DNA of 64,000 nucleotides from Cycas panzhihuaensis. Taxonomy: Eukaryota > Cycadophyta. The position numbers and the translations under genes were made by a program. Within the stretch, counting starts at the first letter, position 1. Each line of letters starts with the position of its first letter. Shown one piece after another: positions 54,001-64,000 of this stretch. The notes beneath the pieces are model-generated. The model was not told the origin of the DNA and did no database searches. It was given only the letters and a program-made list of their open reading frames with translations. The stretch is taken from assembly GCA_023213395.1 (NCBI GenBank), contig CM041465.1, positions 194,129,741-194,193,740 of the forward strand, written 5' to 3'.

Positions 54001-56173
54001 ATAGCTTCTACCTAAAAACATGGGGGTTAAACTCTTATAATATACCAAACACCTCTCCATCTTTATCTATAACATAAACTTACTAGGGTACATAGGATAA
54101 CTAACTCCTATTTTATACTATGATAAAGGTAGAACTGATTTTAAGACTTTCTCATCATACACCTTTCTATTATCACTTCAATTACATCACAAACACTCTC
54201 TTGAATTTACATCAGACTTGTTCAAATATGCACACACATTGAATAGGAAGTAAACCCCATGCTAACATTACTTCAACCACCCAAAGTATAATAGTCCACT
54301 ATGAATTAATAACCACTTATATAAACAGTCCCATAAATAATAATTTTGAACCACTTTTACCTCATATATTTCATGCAAAAACATTGATATAACTTGAATA
54401 AAAACACCACTTTATAATAAATAAAGCACACTTTTATAATGAATGTGCAATGATCCATATCACTCAATATTGTTTGTATGCCCTACAGTTCAATACCTCT
54501 ACAAATCACATCCTTTCTTGCCCTTCTATCAATTAATGAATATACACTGACATTGATAGCTTGCCTAACAATCATGCCCTTATATCAACTAGTGATAATC
54601 CACTGCCATTGATAATAATCACCTAACAAACTATGTCATGTAATCACATGCAACAAGAGTATAAAATCACCTCATATTACCAACTAGTCACCATCAGAGA
54701 TTGCCTAAAGCACTCACTTTGCCATTATCACCTCGTGCTTGCCTTATATCACTGCAAAACATGATCACTCAATCACCCTAGTGCACCTACTTAAATAGAG
54801 GACCAACTCTCATCCAATGATGTCAAAGGCAACTTAAGGTAACTAATATCAAAATGGCTACTTAATATATTAAAGGCCTTAATTGATGTTAACCATAAAA
54901 TGAAACACCAACTTTAATTGTAAAATAACTCTACATTAACAGGTGATTGAACCAAAAAGTGATCCATAAATAGCTTGCACCATTGATAACCATGTGAATG
55001 ACATTATCCAATGATCAAATTATAAAATCATATATGGCTTTATCAAAGACAATTATACAAGACTAATATTTATCGAAAGGAACTTTAATGAATGATAAAT
55101 CAATGACAAACTCAACTCATCAAATGCATAACATATATGTCAAATATACAGTCAAATTAATTAATCAGGTGATCGCTGATCAATATAGTTACACGAGGGT
55201 AATTAATATTATCAAAACATAGACTATGATAAAAATGTCACCAATGATGAATATTTTTCTAAATAGGTGATGAAGAAATAGAATTGTAACTTTAATCATC
55301 GAGTGACATCTCATTCATTTGAGTAATTTAAAAATATATGTGGTAATATATCAATTTAGTGAAAATGAATCACGTAATACTAAATATCATTATATGGGTA
55401 ATAATTAAATCAAAGCATCTTTGATATATGAATACTATATCCAATGACTTCAAAAAACTTTAAGGACAATGCAAAAACATTATTGACAATGTAATAAATC
55501 TCATGGGATGATTTAATACATCATGTGCACCATAAATATAAAATAGGCAACTTAATTTATTATCCAAATACTTATGTTTGGGCTGTAAATGCTACAAATA
55601 CTATATTTTATTCCTCTGAATGACACTCAACTCTACAACATTTGTGTTTATAATAATAGCATCTGCGATCTTTGGGTTAGAAGATATCTACAATTAATTA
55701 CAAATGTGACATATTAACACTTCTTAGTAATCATCTTTGAAGTTAAAACATAGATCTGGCTACTACATAAGGCATCTACACTATTAAACAACTCTCCTGC
55801 TGCCAAACTCTGTATATTTTCTCTTTCTATTGCCTGCTATGGTTCACACAGTATTCCAACTCCTTACATATGGAAACACTTCACCAATTCAACTACAAAC
55901 TTAGTTGCAACCTCAAATAATAAATGTGGCACCTTTCATAGGTTAAAAATATGTATCAACAACTGATAACTAACTCTTCACATATCTGAAGACCATTGAA
56001 TCCCTATAAAATAAATAATAGAAGGCATTGGGATCTCTACACAGTCATTGCATCACTGTGGTTATTCTTTCAAATATCAGATAAGTTGATCCTCAAAGGG
56101 TAAGCTAGCATGACCTAATGACTAATGATCAAATTATTTGCCCAACATTCAACAAATTGTGCACCTCCTACAA
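54001..56173 (-). other. Leader or unreadable internal part of F
   Basis: About 2.2 kb with no recognisable domain on either strand. It is AT-rich with several imperfect short repeats of 'atcacctaacaa' and 'caatgatgaat' type. It is presumably leader sequence plus eroded coding DNA. Confidence 0.45.
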
Positions 56174-56184
56174 CTCTGATACTA
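56174..56184 (-). other. Primer-binding site of F (one base changed)
   Basis: The + strand ctctgatacta is the reverse complement of TAGTATCAGAG, the initiator-tRNA site with a G-to-A change, directly beside the LTR. Confidence 0.8.
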
Positions 56185-56517
56185 TGTTAGAAAACACCAA
56201 ATTGATAGATAGAATGCTCGAATCATTTATGTATAAAAAAGAGTCAGACAGACATGTACACAGGGCAAACAATTTTGATGTAGGAACCTTTTTAGGGAAA
56301 ATCCACACAGAAATAATATTATTACATTTTTACAAATCTACATTATTAGATTACAATGGACTTTGATATATATTTATAGATCATAAGTGCCTCAATGTTA
56401 ATAATTGAGTTTACATCCATTAGCTCATATAATATCACAATTACATCAATAATATTTGTACAATATTTCACCATATTCACATTTAGTTGGGTAAGTGGTT
56501 ATAATACCACTCTAACA
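56185..56517 (-). repeat. 5' LTR of F
   Basis: It starts TGTTAGAAAAC and ends CTCTAACA, giving TGTTAG/CTAACA inverted ends, and is followed by TTATA. It matches 47122-47452. Confidence 0.9.
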
Positions 56518-56522
56518 TTATA

Positions 56523-58837
56523 TTCTAAATTATTTATGATATCCAAGGCATTGCTTGAGCTCTTAGGAACACCATTGAAGTATTATTTAGTAGTTTTCTA
56601 TTATTTTAGTTAGATTGTAATTATGAATTAAAGAATTGGGAGAAGATAGTTATTCATAACTTGTTATAAAATTTAATATGATTTGACATTTATTCAACAA
56701 AATTTCTTGATTGTTGTTTAATGAAAAGTCCTAAAAAATGTTGACAAATATTATGGCACCCATTTAGTGATTATTAGAAAAGTAACACATTAAAATTGAA
56801 ATTAAATTTGAGAAATTTATAATACATATATTTATAAATAAGACAATCAATTTTAATGTTATTCTAACCTCTTCTTCTTAATTTTCTTAAAAAAATAATA
56901 AGTTTGGCTTCATTTATATGATGACTATGTGAACTAAAAATCTTAATAATGGGAATGAAATATAGATATATAAATAGTATATAATGTTGGTCCTATCCAT
57001 TAGAAGATAACTTTTTCTTAAGTATAAGCATAAATACCTAAAATATTACATAAGTGAGTTAGGTGATTAATCAAAATTTAGTCAACTAGACAATTATACA
57101 TTTCAATTAAAAAACATAAATGACGACTTTTGAAAGTATATAATCTTGTTTGTATGTGTGTGTGTCTGTGTATATATATATATATATATATATCTATACA
57201 CACACACACACATCTCTCTCTCTCTGTCTCTGTCTCTCTCCCTGTCTCTATCTCTCTCTCTCTGTATATATAGAGAGAGAAAGAGATGACTCAATATATC
57301 TATTACACATAAAAGTTTTATTGGAATTAAGTTCTTCATAGCTTTATAAAATAAAATAAAATAAGCATTAATATATGGCTCTTTGAACATGATATTTAAA
57401 GAAAAGGCATAGCATGCATCCTAATGAACACTAATATGATTAAACTAGTGATTCTTGTCTATAATTTAAATGTTAAAATCTATACATTTGAATGTCTGCA
57501 ATATCAAAAGATATTATAATATTATTTATATAAAAGAGTTAACGTTTAGATTAAAAATAATTATGTAATGTTATTATAGTGAGCTACCACTTTCAAAACT
57601 AATTATAAACTAAAATTATGTATTATTTTTAATGTTAGAAAATAATGCAATATCATTAGCATTATATAGATGCTTTCAATATCATAGAAGAGCGTAATAT
57701 CATCAATGATAGACAAGCTTTTTTCAAAAGAAAAAACTAGTTCGAAATCATCATTAGAATTATGTATGGCTAGTTATTTCTTGGAATGCTAAGAATATTA
57801 GAAATTTAGAGTGAAATAAGATATACTTTCTACTTATAGATTTTGAATGTCTAAATTTAGGTTCATGCAATCTAACATTATGATCAACTGATAATTACTT
57901 TGATCAAAGGTGAGAAAGTTGATGGAATTTTCATCATGCTAGAAATACGATGCAACTCTTATGTCTATACATTACTTAATTCCTTATATTATTCCTTAAT
58001 CATACTTATCATGTACCTGATTATTTATGAAATGAATCTAAATTAAAGAGAAAAATCCAAAATGCACATGATAATATGAGAGCTAAAATACACATAACAA
58101 CACACAAGTATTAGTAATCACTTGTATTGATGGGCCTCTTCAAGGTGGCAACTTCCAATACATAAGATCATAACAATGCTTAATGGTGATCCCACTCATA
58201 AATTACACACATACGCACACACACACACACATAGGGATATTAAGGCTATCCATCTCTTAGACTTATGCATATGGGATAATTATAAAAGGAGTAATGAAAG
58301 ACTTGGGAGGAGGAGTGATAAGGGTTGGGTTCTTAATAAGTCCTTCCACTTTAAAAAGCTTTAAGCTCAAAGTTTAACTAACTCTAGATGCTCTTCAACA
58401 AATTACTCACTTTCTCAAGTTGAATTATAACATTCCAAATCCTCAACTTGTGCTCAAGAATACCTTGGAAAATATTTAAGAGTTTAAAAGATCTTTTATT
58501 GCAATTTTAAAAACACAAATATATTAATGAAAAGTAAGAAAGCTTAATGATCACCAAATGGAAATGTACTCTCATATAATGTTAAAAGATAATAAGATAG
58601 CATATGTGTTCCTCTTATAATTATTTAGCTTTAAATAGGCAAGCATAGTTGCTAACTCTAATATCCTATTGGCAACTCCATGGGCCCTTCAATCCCATTA
58701 GTAGAGGTATGTAGCTGATGCACACATATTAACAATTATCCTTAACCTTCTCTTCCTTAATCATGTGATTGTGGTTTATCCTTAATCATCTCCATGCAAT
58801 TAGATGCTCTTATACTACTAACCTTGGAATGTGATGT
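56523..58837. other. AT-rich non-coding DNA
   Basis: I see no gene or element. It contains the compound microsatellite at 57150-57282 and a (CA)n run near 58204-58232. Small frames at 57103-57390 and 57150-57341 are translations of the microsatellite. Confidence 0.7.
57150..57282. repeat. Compound microsatellite (TG)n-(TA)n-(CA)n-(TC)n-(GA)n
   Basis: Successive short TG, TA, CA, CT/TCTG and finally AGAG blocks. The TA/CA and TC/GA parts are partly self-complementary. Confidence 0.95.
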
Positions 58838-59800
58838 AGTACATCTCCCTCTTTGAGATATGTTTCTCGGCTACTGGGAATGAGTTCTTGGCAAGTCGAC
58901 TCAGGTAAGTACAGGTATGTTTTTAGCCTTTACCTTTGTTACTTCTATAGAAAGGTAAATCAAAGCATCCCTTCATTGCATGGCTGACTGATACATTCGA
59001 GTGATCATCTTGCATCCATTGCTTGGTCATATTGCTTAATACTCTTTCAACCTATGATGATCAATGGGACATGCATCCCCATGGCACTCCACAACCCTCT
59101 TATGCACCTTCATGTTGTCCTAAGCATTGCTTGGCTTATGTGATCCATCACATCCCTTTGCCACATCGTAGCTCTTAGCACCCCACTAAGTGTGATTGGT
59201 ACATCTTTATTCTAGCTATCAGTTTTCTGGGAATCATATCGCTCTAGTACCCCCTCCGGTTTAGGTCATCCTCTTAACATGACTATTCCCTACCATCTGG
59301 ACAGAGGGCTGGCATTTCCTAGGCCTGGGGTACCCTCTTTTAGGGCTCCCAGGCATCCATTTTTGTCATGTTTTTGTCTTTGTCACTGCATCGCGACAAA
59401 TGTCATGGTACCATGATAAACTTCATGGTACCACAAAGTTTACCGTGGGGTGATTGTCACTTAACATTTTTTAAAATTTGTTATGGCAAATTTCACTTTT
59501 TTCATGAAATTGCCACGTTGCTTTGACTTCCCATAGGTCCTACCCTAACCCTAATCATCCATTCAGCTTAGGGTTAGGTATAAAGCCCAAAAGAACCTCA
59601 TTTTCCATCTCTTCTTCCACATACTCTCCTCTCTTCTCCTTCTCCCATAGGTAGTTTTCTACAGGAACGCCCTGCAACACTTGAGTTCCCTGTGGTCTAG
59701 GTTGAGATCTACCCTCTTCAGCTTGGATCTATGGTAGGAGGCTCACCAACAAGCTCTTGCAAGTAAGGATTCACTCCAAGTTTTGCTTAAATGGGAGGTT
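58838..59800 (+). promoter_or_regulatory. Promoter-like block with telomere-motif hairpin, TATA box and pyrimidine patch
   Basis: This region is GC-richer than its surroundings. CCCTAACCCTAA (59543-59554) and TTAGGGTTAGG (59568-59578) are inverted telo-box-like motifs, with TATAAA at 59579-59584 right after the second. A CT-rich stretch follows at 59606-59645 (catctcttcttccacat, ctcctctcttctcc), and TCTTGCAAGTAAGG near 59754 resembles a 5' splice site. This is the arrangement of a plant core promoter, either of an LTR or of a gene, but no convincing open frame follows. A CATGGTACCATG palindrome lies at 59404-59415. Confidence 0.4.
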
Positions 59801-62080
59801 GGAACAACTATAGTTCCAAAGGTAATCCAAGAATGATATGAAGAAAACATGTGGAACACATAAATATGTATCCAAATATAAGTATAAAAAAGTCATATTT
59901 TAAGGATATTCATGAGGGAATTCAAGCATAGTATACATGCAAACTTGAAGAATAAGTCTTGTTACATCTAATCTTAAAAGGATTGTATGCCAAATTCAAA
60001 GATATTCATAAAATTTAGAAACTACTCACTTGTTTACTTTTATAATCATAAAGATGGGACATTTGTTTAGATTGAAGGAATAAGGGCATTTATAAGAGCA
60101 AGTAACTATAGTTAAAGAAGTGATACCAATGATAAGAAAAGCGTTATTAAAATTAGAAGATTTTAAACCATTGATCAATGTGCAAATACAAGATTTTATG
60201 TTGCAAGGTATGATAATTGAATTCAGATTGTAAGTAAATCTCACAATAAAATAAACTTTGAAAAAAAAAATTATTATAATCAACTTTGAATCTCACTATG
60301 TGGTTCAGATTTGGTGGACCTAGATTATATACCTCTTAATCTTCCTAATATTTTCATTTATTTGAAACCTTAACTAAGAGGTACGAAACTGAAGTGAGCT
60401 AAAGGGACTACCTTTGCCAATTCCAAAGAAAGAGTCTCCACCAGATTATGTCATTTAATGAAGATATGAGTGAAACAATGAAAGGATAAGATATAAAGGA
60501 GTGATCAAATCCACTAGCCTACATAATGAGATGGAGGATTTCTATGTTTGGATTACACTAACAATGTCTCTTGTGTCCTTCTTAGGGACTCCTTTCATTC
60601 TATTCTTTCAACCTTTTGAGTTTTACTTAAATGAAGGAGAAGGGCTAAGTAAATGGAAGGAGTTTTGTTTCTCTTCTTTCTAGTTTTGTATTTTAAGATA
60701 AAATGAAAATCACAAAGGTAATCAATGAAACTACAAAAACCTATCCACCTTCTTTTCAATACAAAAACAAAATACTAACCATGCATGCAATATCTTTTTC
60801 TTTTTCTTTTTTTTTTTCAAAAAATGAAACACACTAAAATAAGTATGAGACTAATTCTTTTGCATATAGTACACACTTTTTTAAGGAAAGAAAAAGCACT
60901 AATATAACATGCAACTATGTATGTAAAAGTATTAAGAGATCCAATAACATACAATTTTTATATGAAGCTTTTCATTCTTAATTACAAGCTATCTTTTTAG
61001 AGAATGCTTCTAAGATGAAAAGAGAGATTTTTAAAGACTAACTACTATTATTATGAATGATTTTTAGATCATAAATAGTATACGCAACTAATTATATCCA
61101 AGTCATAAAGCTCAAACAAGTAACAAGCCAAAGCACAAAGAGGTTTTATCACAATTAGAGCTAATTGGACACCAAAGGGATCCTTGAACCTTATATGATT
61201 TGATCAAATCAAAGATATATTATTCACAAATTTAAATTTCATTGTTAAAGTGAAAGAATAAACCAAAGAGTGAAAACAAATAAGCATAATACTATGACTA
61301 CTTTCCTATTTGAAAAATCTTACCCCAAAATAGATTTCTTTCTATCATATGATCAAACTATTTCAAATTCTTCTTTTAAGACCTACAAAGGAAAGGAGAA
61401 ACAAAGATAACTAGCTCAAAGTCAGTTACAAATAAGCCAAGAATAAGGGTAATCCCCCTAGAAATTTGGACAGGTACAGAAGAATGGGAGGAGGTAGATA
61501 TTTAGATAGTGAAGAGATGACCATGATTCACACTGGTCTATCTCCTTTTTGTCCCATAAAGGGCAGCCTTTCAGCTAAATTTCTATGATAAAAATAAATA
61601 CAAAAGCACCTCAACAATCAACAAGAAAGAGAGAAAGATTTTAAATATAGAAAGTTACTAAAGAGCTGTGAAATCACAAGAGTTCTCAATAGGAAAGAGA
61701 TTACCAATTGATAAAGAAATTTGAAGCTGAAAACCTTGAAAGAAACTAGAATATTTAAAGAAGATCGTCAATAAAAATGAACATCAATAAACATAGCAAT
61801 TGAAGCTTCAAAATCTCCTTTGATTTTACCCTTTTTCTTACAAATGGTAGTATTTTCAATAGTAGTAGTAAAATCTCTAAAGAAAGTTTCTAAAATCTCT
61901 CTAAAAAAACTCTCTAAATTTGATCTCTTTTTCTTTCAAAAAAAATCTCTATATGAGTCATAAATAGGATTTTCTATAATTCTAGGCACTAAAAGGGTAG
62001 ATTTGCATCAAGTCTAGGTGACAACATATGAGAATCTAGTGCATTGGCTGAGTTTTGCATACATAACAATAAAAAACATG
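59801..62080. other. AT-rich non-coding DNA
   Basis: No recognisable domain. A pyrimidine tract (ctttttctttttcttttt...) lies at 60797-60818. The 60-codon frame 60501-60683 and the 85-codon minus frame 60026-60283 are low-complexity or hydrophobic and not convincing. Confidence 0.65.
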
Positions 62081-62084
62081 ACCA

Positions 62085-62166
62085 GTCATATTTTTGGTAA
62101 GCCAAAAATACGACTTTACACTAAAAATGTTATTGGTCACGTTTTTGGTGGCACCAAAAACATGAC
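62085..62166. repeat. Pair of related hairpins
   Basis: Hairpin 1 (62085-62114) pairs GTCATATTTTTGG with CCAAAAATACGAC. Hairpin 2 (62136-62166) pairs GTCACGTTTTTGGT with ACCAAAAACATGAC. Each has one or two mismatches and a 3-4 nt loop. They share the consensus GTCAYRTTTTTGG, with an extra half-site aacatgac just upstream (62075-62082). Confidence 0.8.
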
Positions 62167-62872
62167 AAGTTAGGAGGTCAAAATGGCTTATTAAGAACAT
62201 CAAAAAATGATTATTGATGATAAATGTCAGCACAAGTAACTTCATTAATGACAAAAATGACCCAAAAAGTGATGAAAACTATAAGCAGAAGACCAAAAAT
62301 TAATCAAAAATAAAAATTTAAGGGTGAAATCAAAGTAAAAACAACAAAATAAGAATGTTTCAAAGGAAAAAATGAATTAGAATAATTATAAAAGAAAGAA
62401 TTTAGTGCTATAGTTATCAGTCATCGATAGGTGATAGCATAATAATACATCCATCATCATTCATCATATATCATCAATTGAATCAATATAATATTTCATC
62501 AAAACATGGCCTAATACAATTAAAAAATAATTCAATCAAACATCTTTACATATCAAGAATAAAAGAGATTTAACAAAAGTAACAAAGGTCAAAGGGAGGG
62601 CCAGGTCTTGGTGAAACATTTATCCTCTTAGCACCTAAAGCTCCTACTTCAAAAAAGAAAGTGGGATGATGAAATATAATAATATAAAGGTAAAGGATTT
62701 TCTATTAAAAGTCAACAAAGTCAAGATGAGATATGTGAATGATGAATTACTAAGTTATAAAGGTACTACGATCTAAATTAAAACAAACTTCCTACGATAA
62801 TAAACTAAAAGAATCTCTCTTCAATGCTTACCCAAAAGGATTGGGTTCTCACTCACTAATCCATTGATTGAT

Positions 62873-62938
62873 GCTAAATGCCCACAAATTGGATGGGACT
62901 TCAACGCTAAATACCCATAAATTGGATGGGACTTCAAT
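62873..62938. repeat. 33-bp tandem duplication
   Basis: Units 62873-62905 and 62906-62938 (gctaaatgcccacaaattgg...) differ at only about three positions. The surrounding 62167-63114 is otherwise AT-rich without recognised features. Confidence 0.9.
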
Positions 62939-63114
62939 ATATAATTGGTCATAGTTTATCTCTCTTTAACCATCTATCATATTTTTTGGGCTCATTAATA
63001 GGTGATTTTTCAAAGTAATTCATCATAGTTTAGACTCATTAATAGGGTGAAGGATTTCAAAACTCGATTATTATAGTTTAACCTCATCAAAAATCATCTT
63101 TCAAAGGGTTTCCT

Positions 63115-63525
63115 TGTTAAAGCATAATGTTTAATATATATGGTGTACACATGTACTTCCCACCATTCACCTACTTCGCGATATGTGAGACGCATACATA
63201 TCGATGTTATCCCACTATTCGATGATGTAATAGCTTATTATATTTGATAGGTTACTCATGAGATGATTATCACTATATATATATACTCTAACTACTTGAA
63301 AACTTAAGAAAGGTTAAAGACTTGGAAATGTAAACCTTATGATCATAAGTGGAGTATTCACTACACCTTCTCCCATGGTTTTCTCTATACTAGGTTTTCC
63401 ATATATAAATCTTGGTGTCTTATGGTGATGATTATATGTGATGATGTTTACTTTGCATTCATGTTGATGCCTCATGTTTATATACTCATTAGTCTATTAT
63501 TATATGCATCTTCTTATTTTTAACA
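63115..63525 (+). repeat. 5' LTR of an element leaving the right edge
   Basis: The 411-bp block starts TGTTAAAG and ends TTTTTAACA, giving TGTTAAA/TTTAACA inverted ends, followed directly by a primer site. TATATATATA near 63270 may be its TATA signal. The partner LTR would lie beyond the window. Confidence 0.7.
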
Positions 63526-63537
63526 TGGTATTAGAGC
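63526..63537 (+). other. Primer-binding site at the right edge
   Basis: TGGTATTAGAGC has one C-to-T change from the initiator-tRNA complement. The remaining 63538-64000 is untranslated leader without coding similarity. Confidence 0.75.
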
Positions 63538-64000
63538 AGCGTTATATCCAAGATGATATGGTGAGGTAAAGATCCTGTTGTTCTAGATTTAAGCCTATCA
63601 AGCCTATGACATGAGTTATTTATGGGGTATTTTTTTATTGAGCTAGTTATATGCATATGATAGTGACATGCATGACTATTTATAAGATAGATAAAGCCAG
63701 TCAAGCCATATACAGGACACATTTAGTCGATACTGGTGGTATGTTTATATGTTGATTTTATGTGGACATTTCATTTACGCATGTTGGGCCCTATATTCAT
63801 GAAGCATGTAGGTATTTATAGCAGTCCATATGCTGTTATATTCAATCCATAAGTGAAGGCTTTAACGAGCATCTATTAATGGATTTACTATCACTCATGG
63901 ACCATTCTAGAGGCTTTTATGAGCATTTTATAATGAGATTTGCTACCATAATGAGGACAACCCATTAGTACATCATGAAATAGGAAACAAGCCTATATAA

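Larger units (their letters stand above)
47122..56517 (-). mobile_element. F: internally deleted copia element containing A2
   Basis: F has an LTR pair: left 47122-47452 (interrupted two bases from its end by A2, the last base being 52782) and right 56185-56517. The target duplication TTATA is perfect (47117-47121, 56518-56522). A decayed minus-strand primer site (56174-56184) and a purine tract (plus strand ccaccctt, 52783-52790) are in place. Without A2 it is about 4.07 kb and keeps RT fragments and the RNase H end plus a leader; gag, protease and integrase are not recognisable, so it is non-autonomous. Confidence 0.85.

Noticed and set aside
57103-57390. Overlapping frames on both strands with Arg-Asp/Glu or Leu-Ser repeats
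   Set aside because: They are translations of a compound microsatellite.
59543-59578. Interstitial telomere array
   Set aside because: Only about two repeat units in each orientation are present, too few for a telomeric relic; it is treated as a motif pair near a TATA box.
1-64000. tRNA genes, rRNA, CRISPR arrays, bacterial-type operons
   Set aside because: I found no cloverleaf, rRNA core, or regularly spaced direct repeats; the tRNA-like matches are primer sites complementary to initiator tRNA.

Overview
This is a plant nuclear intergenic window made almost entirely of old, inactivated LTR retrotransposons. I recognise no intact host gene, tRNA, rRNA or CRISPR array. It is AT-rich, has poly-A/T and TA runs, and CpG is scarce except for one stretch near 37.3-38.7 kb. 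Nearly every element is primed by plant initiator-methionine tRNA (TGGTATCAGAGC or a decayed form). This fits a seed plant with a large repeat-rich genome. Gymnosperm-like is possible, but I cannot name the species.

Layout. 1-4.3 kb holds a minus-strand element end, a Ty3/gypsy pol remnant with most of RT and integrase deleted (about 1740-3362), and a lone LTR with primer site (3520-3896). 4.3-26.5 kb is one Ty1/copia element (H1, + strand, about 5.9 kb of its own) split by three minus-strand insertions: B (7167-10638, internally deleted copia), D (11640-15948, gag-protease-only Ty3/gypsy) and C (16504-24945, full-structure copia). H1 resumes in register after each one. 26.5-36.4 kb is a second + strand copia (H2) whose integrase segment has been copied into five alternating-orientation arms, forming large palindromes. 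A Tork-like copia, A1 (28312-33136), sits inside one arm. 36.4-39.5 kb is the only stretch not explained by retrotransposons and includes a CpG-retaining block and a perfect 75-bp tandem duplication. 39549-47053 is copia E with two LTRs and a perfect target duplication. 47122-56517 is copia F (minus), split by A2 (47453-52776), a sister of A1. 56.5-63.1 kb is AT-rich non-coding DNA with microsatellites and a promoter-like block at 59.5 kb. A 5' LTR with primer site lies at 63115-63537, its element leaving the right edge.

The target duplications give insertion order: H2 before H1; H1 before B, C and D; F before A2; the palindromic rearrangement of H2 before A1. All coding regions are pseudogenes. 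Inactivation is dominated by C-to-T and G-to-A changes, as expected from long-term cytosine methylation. The feature most worth following up is the alternating inverted-arm structure of H2, which is either an unusual foldback rearrangement or an assembly artefact.
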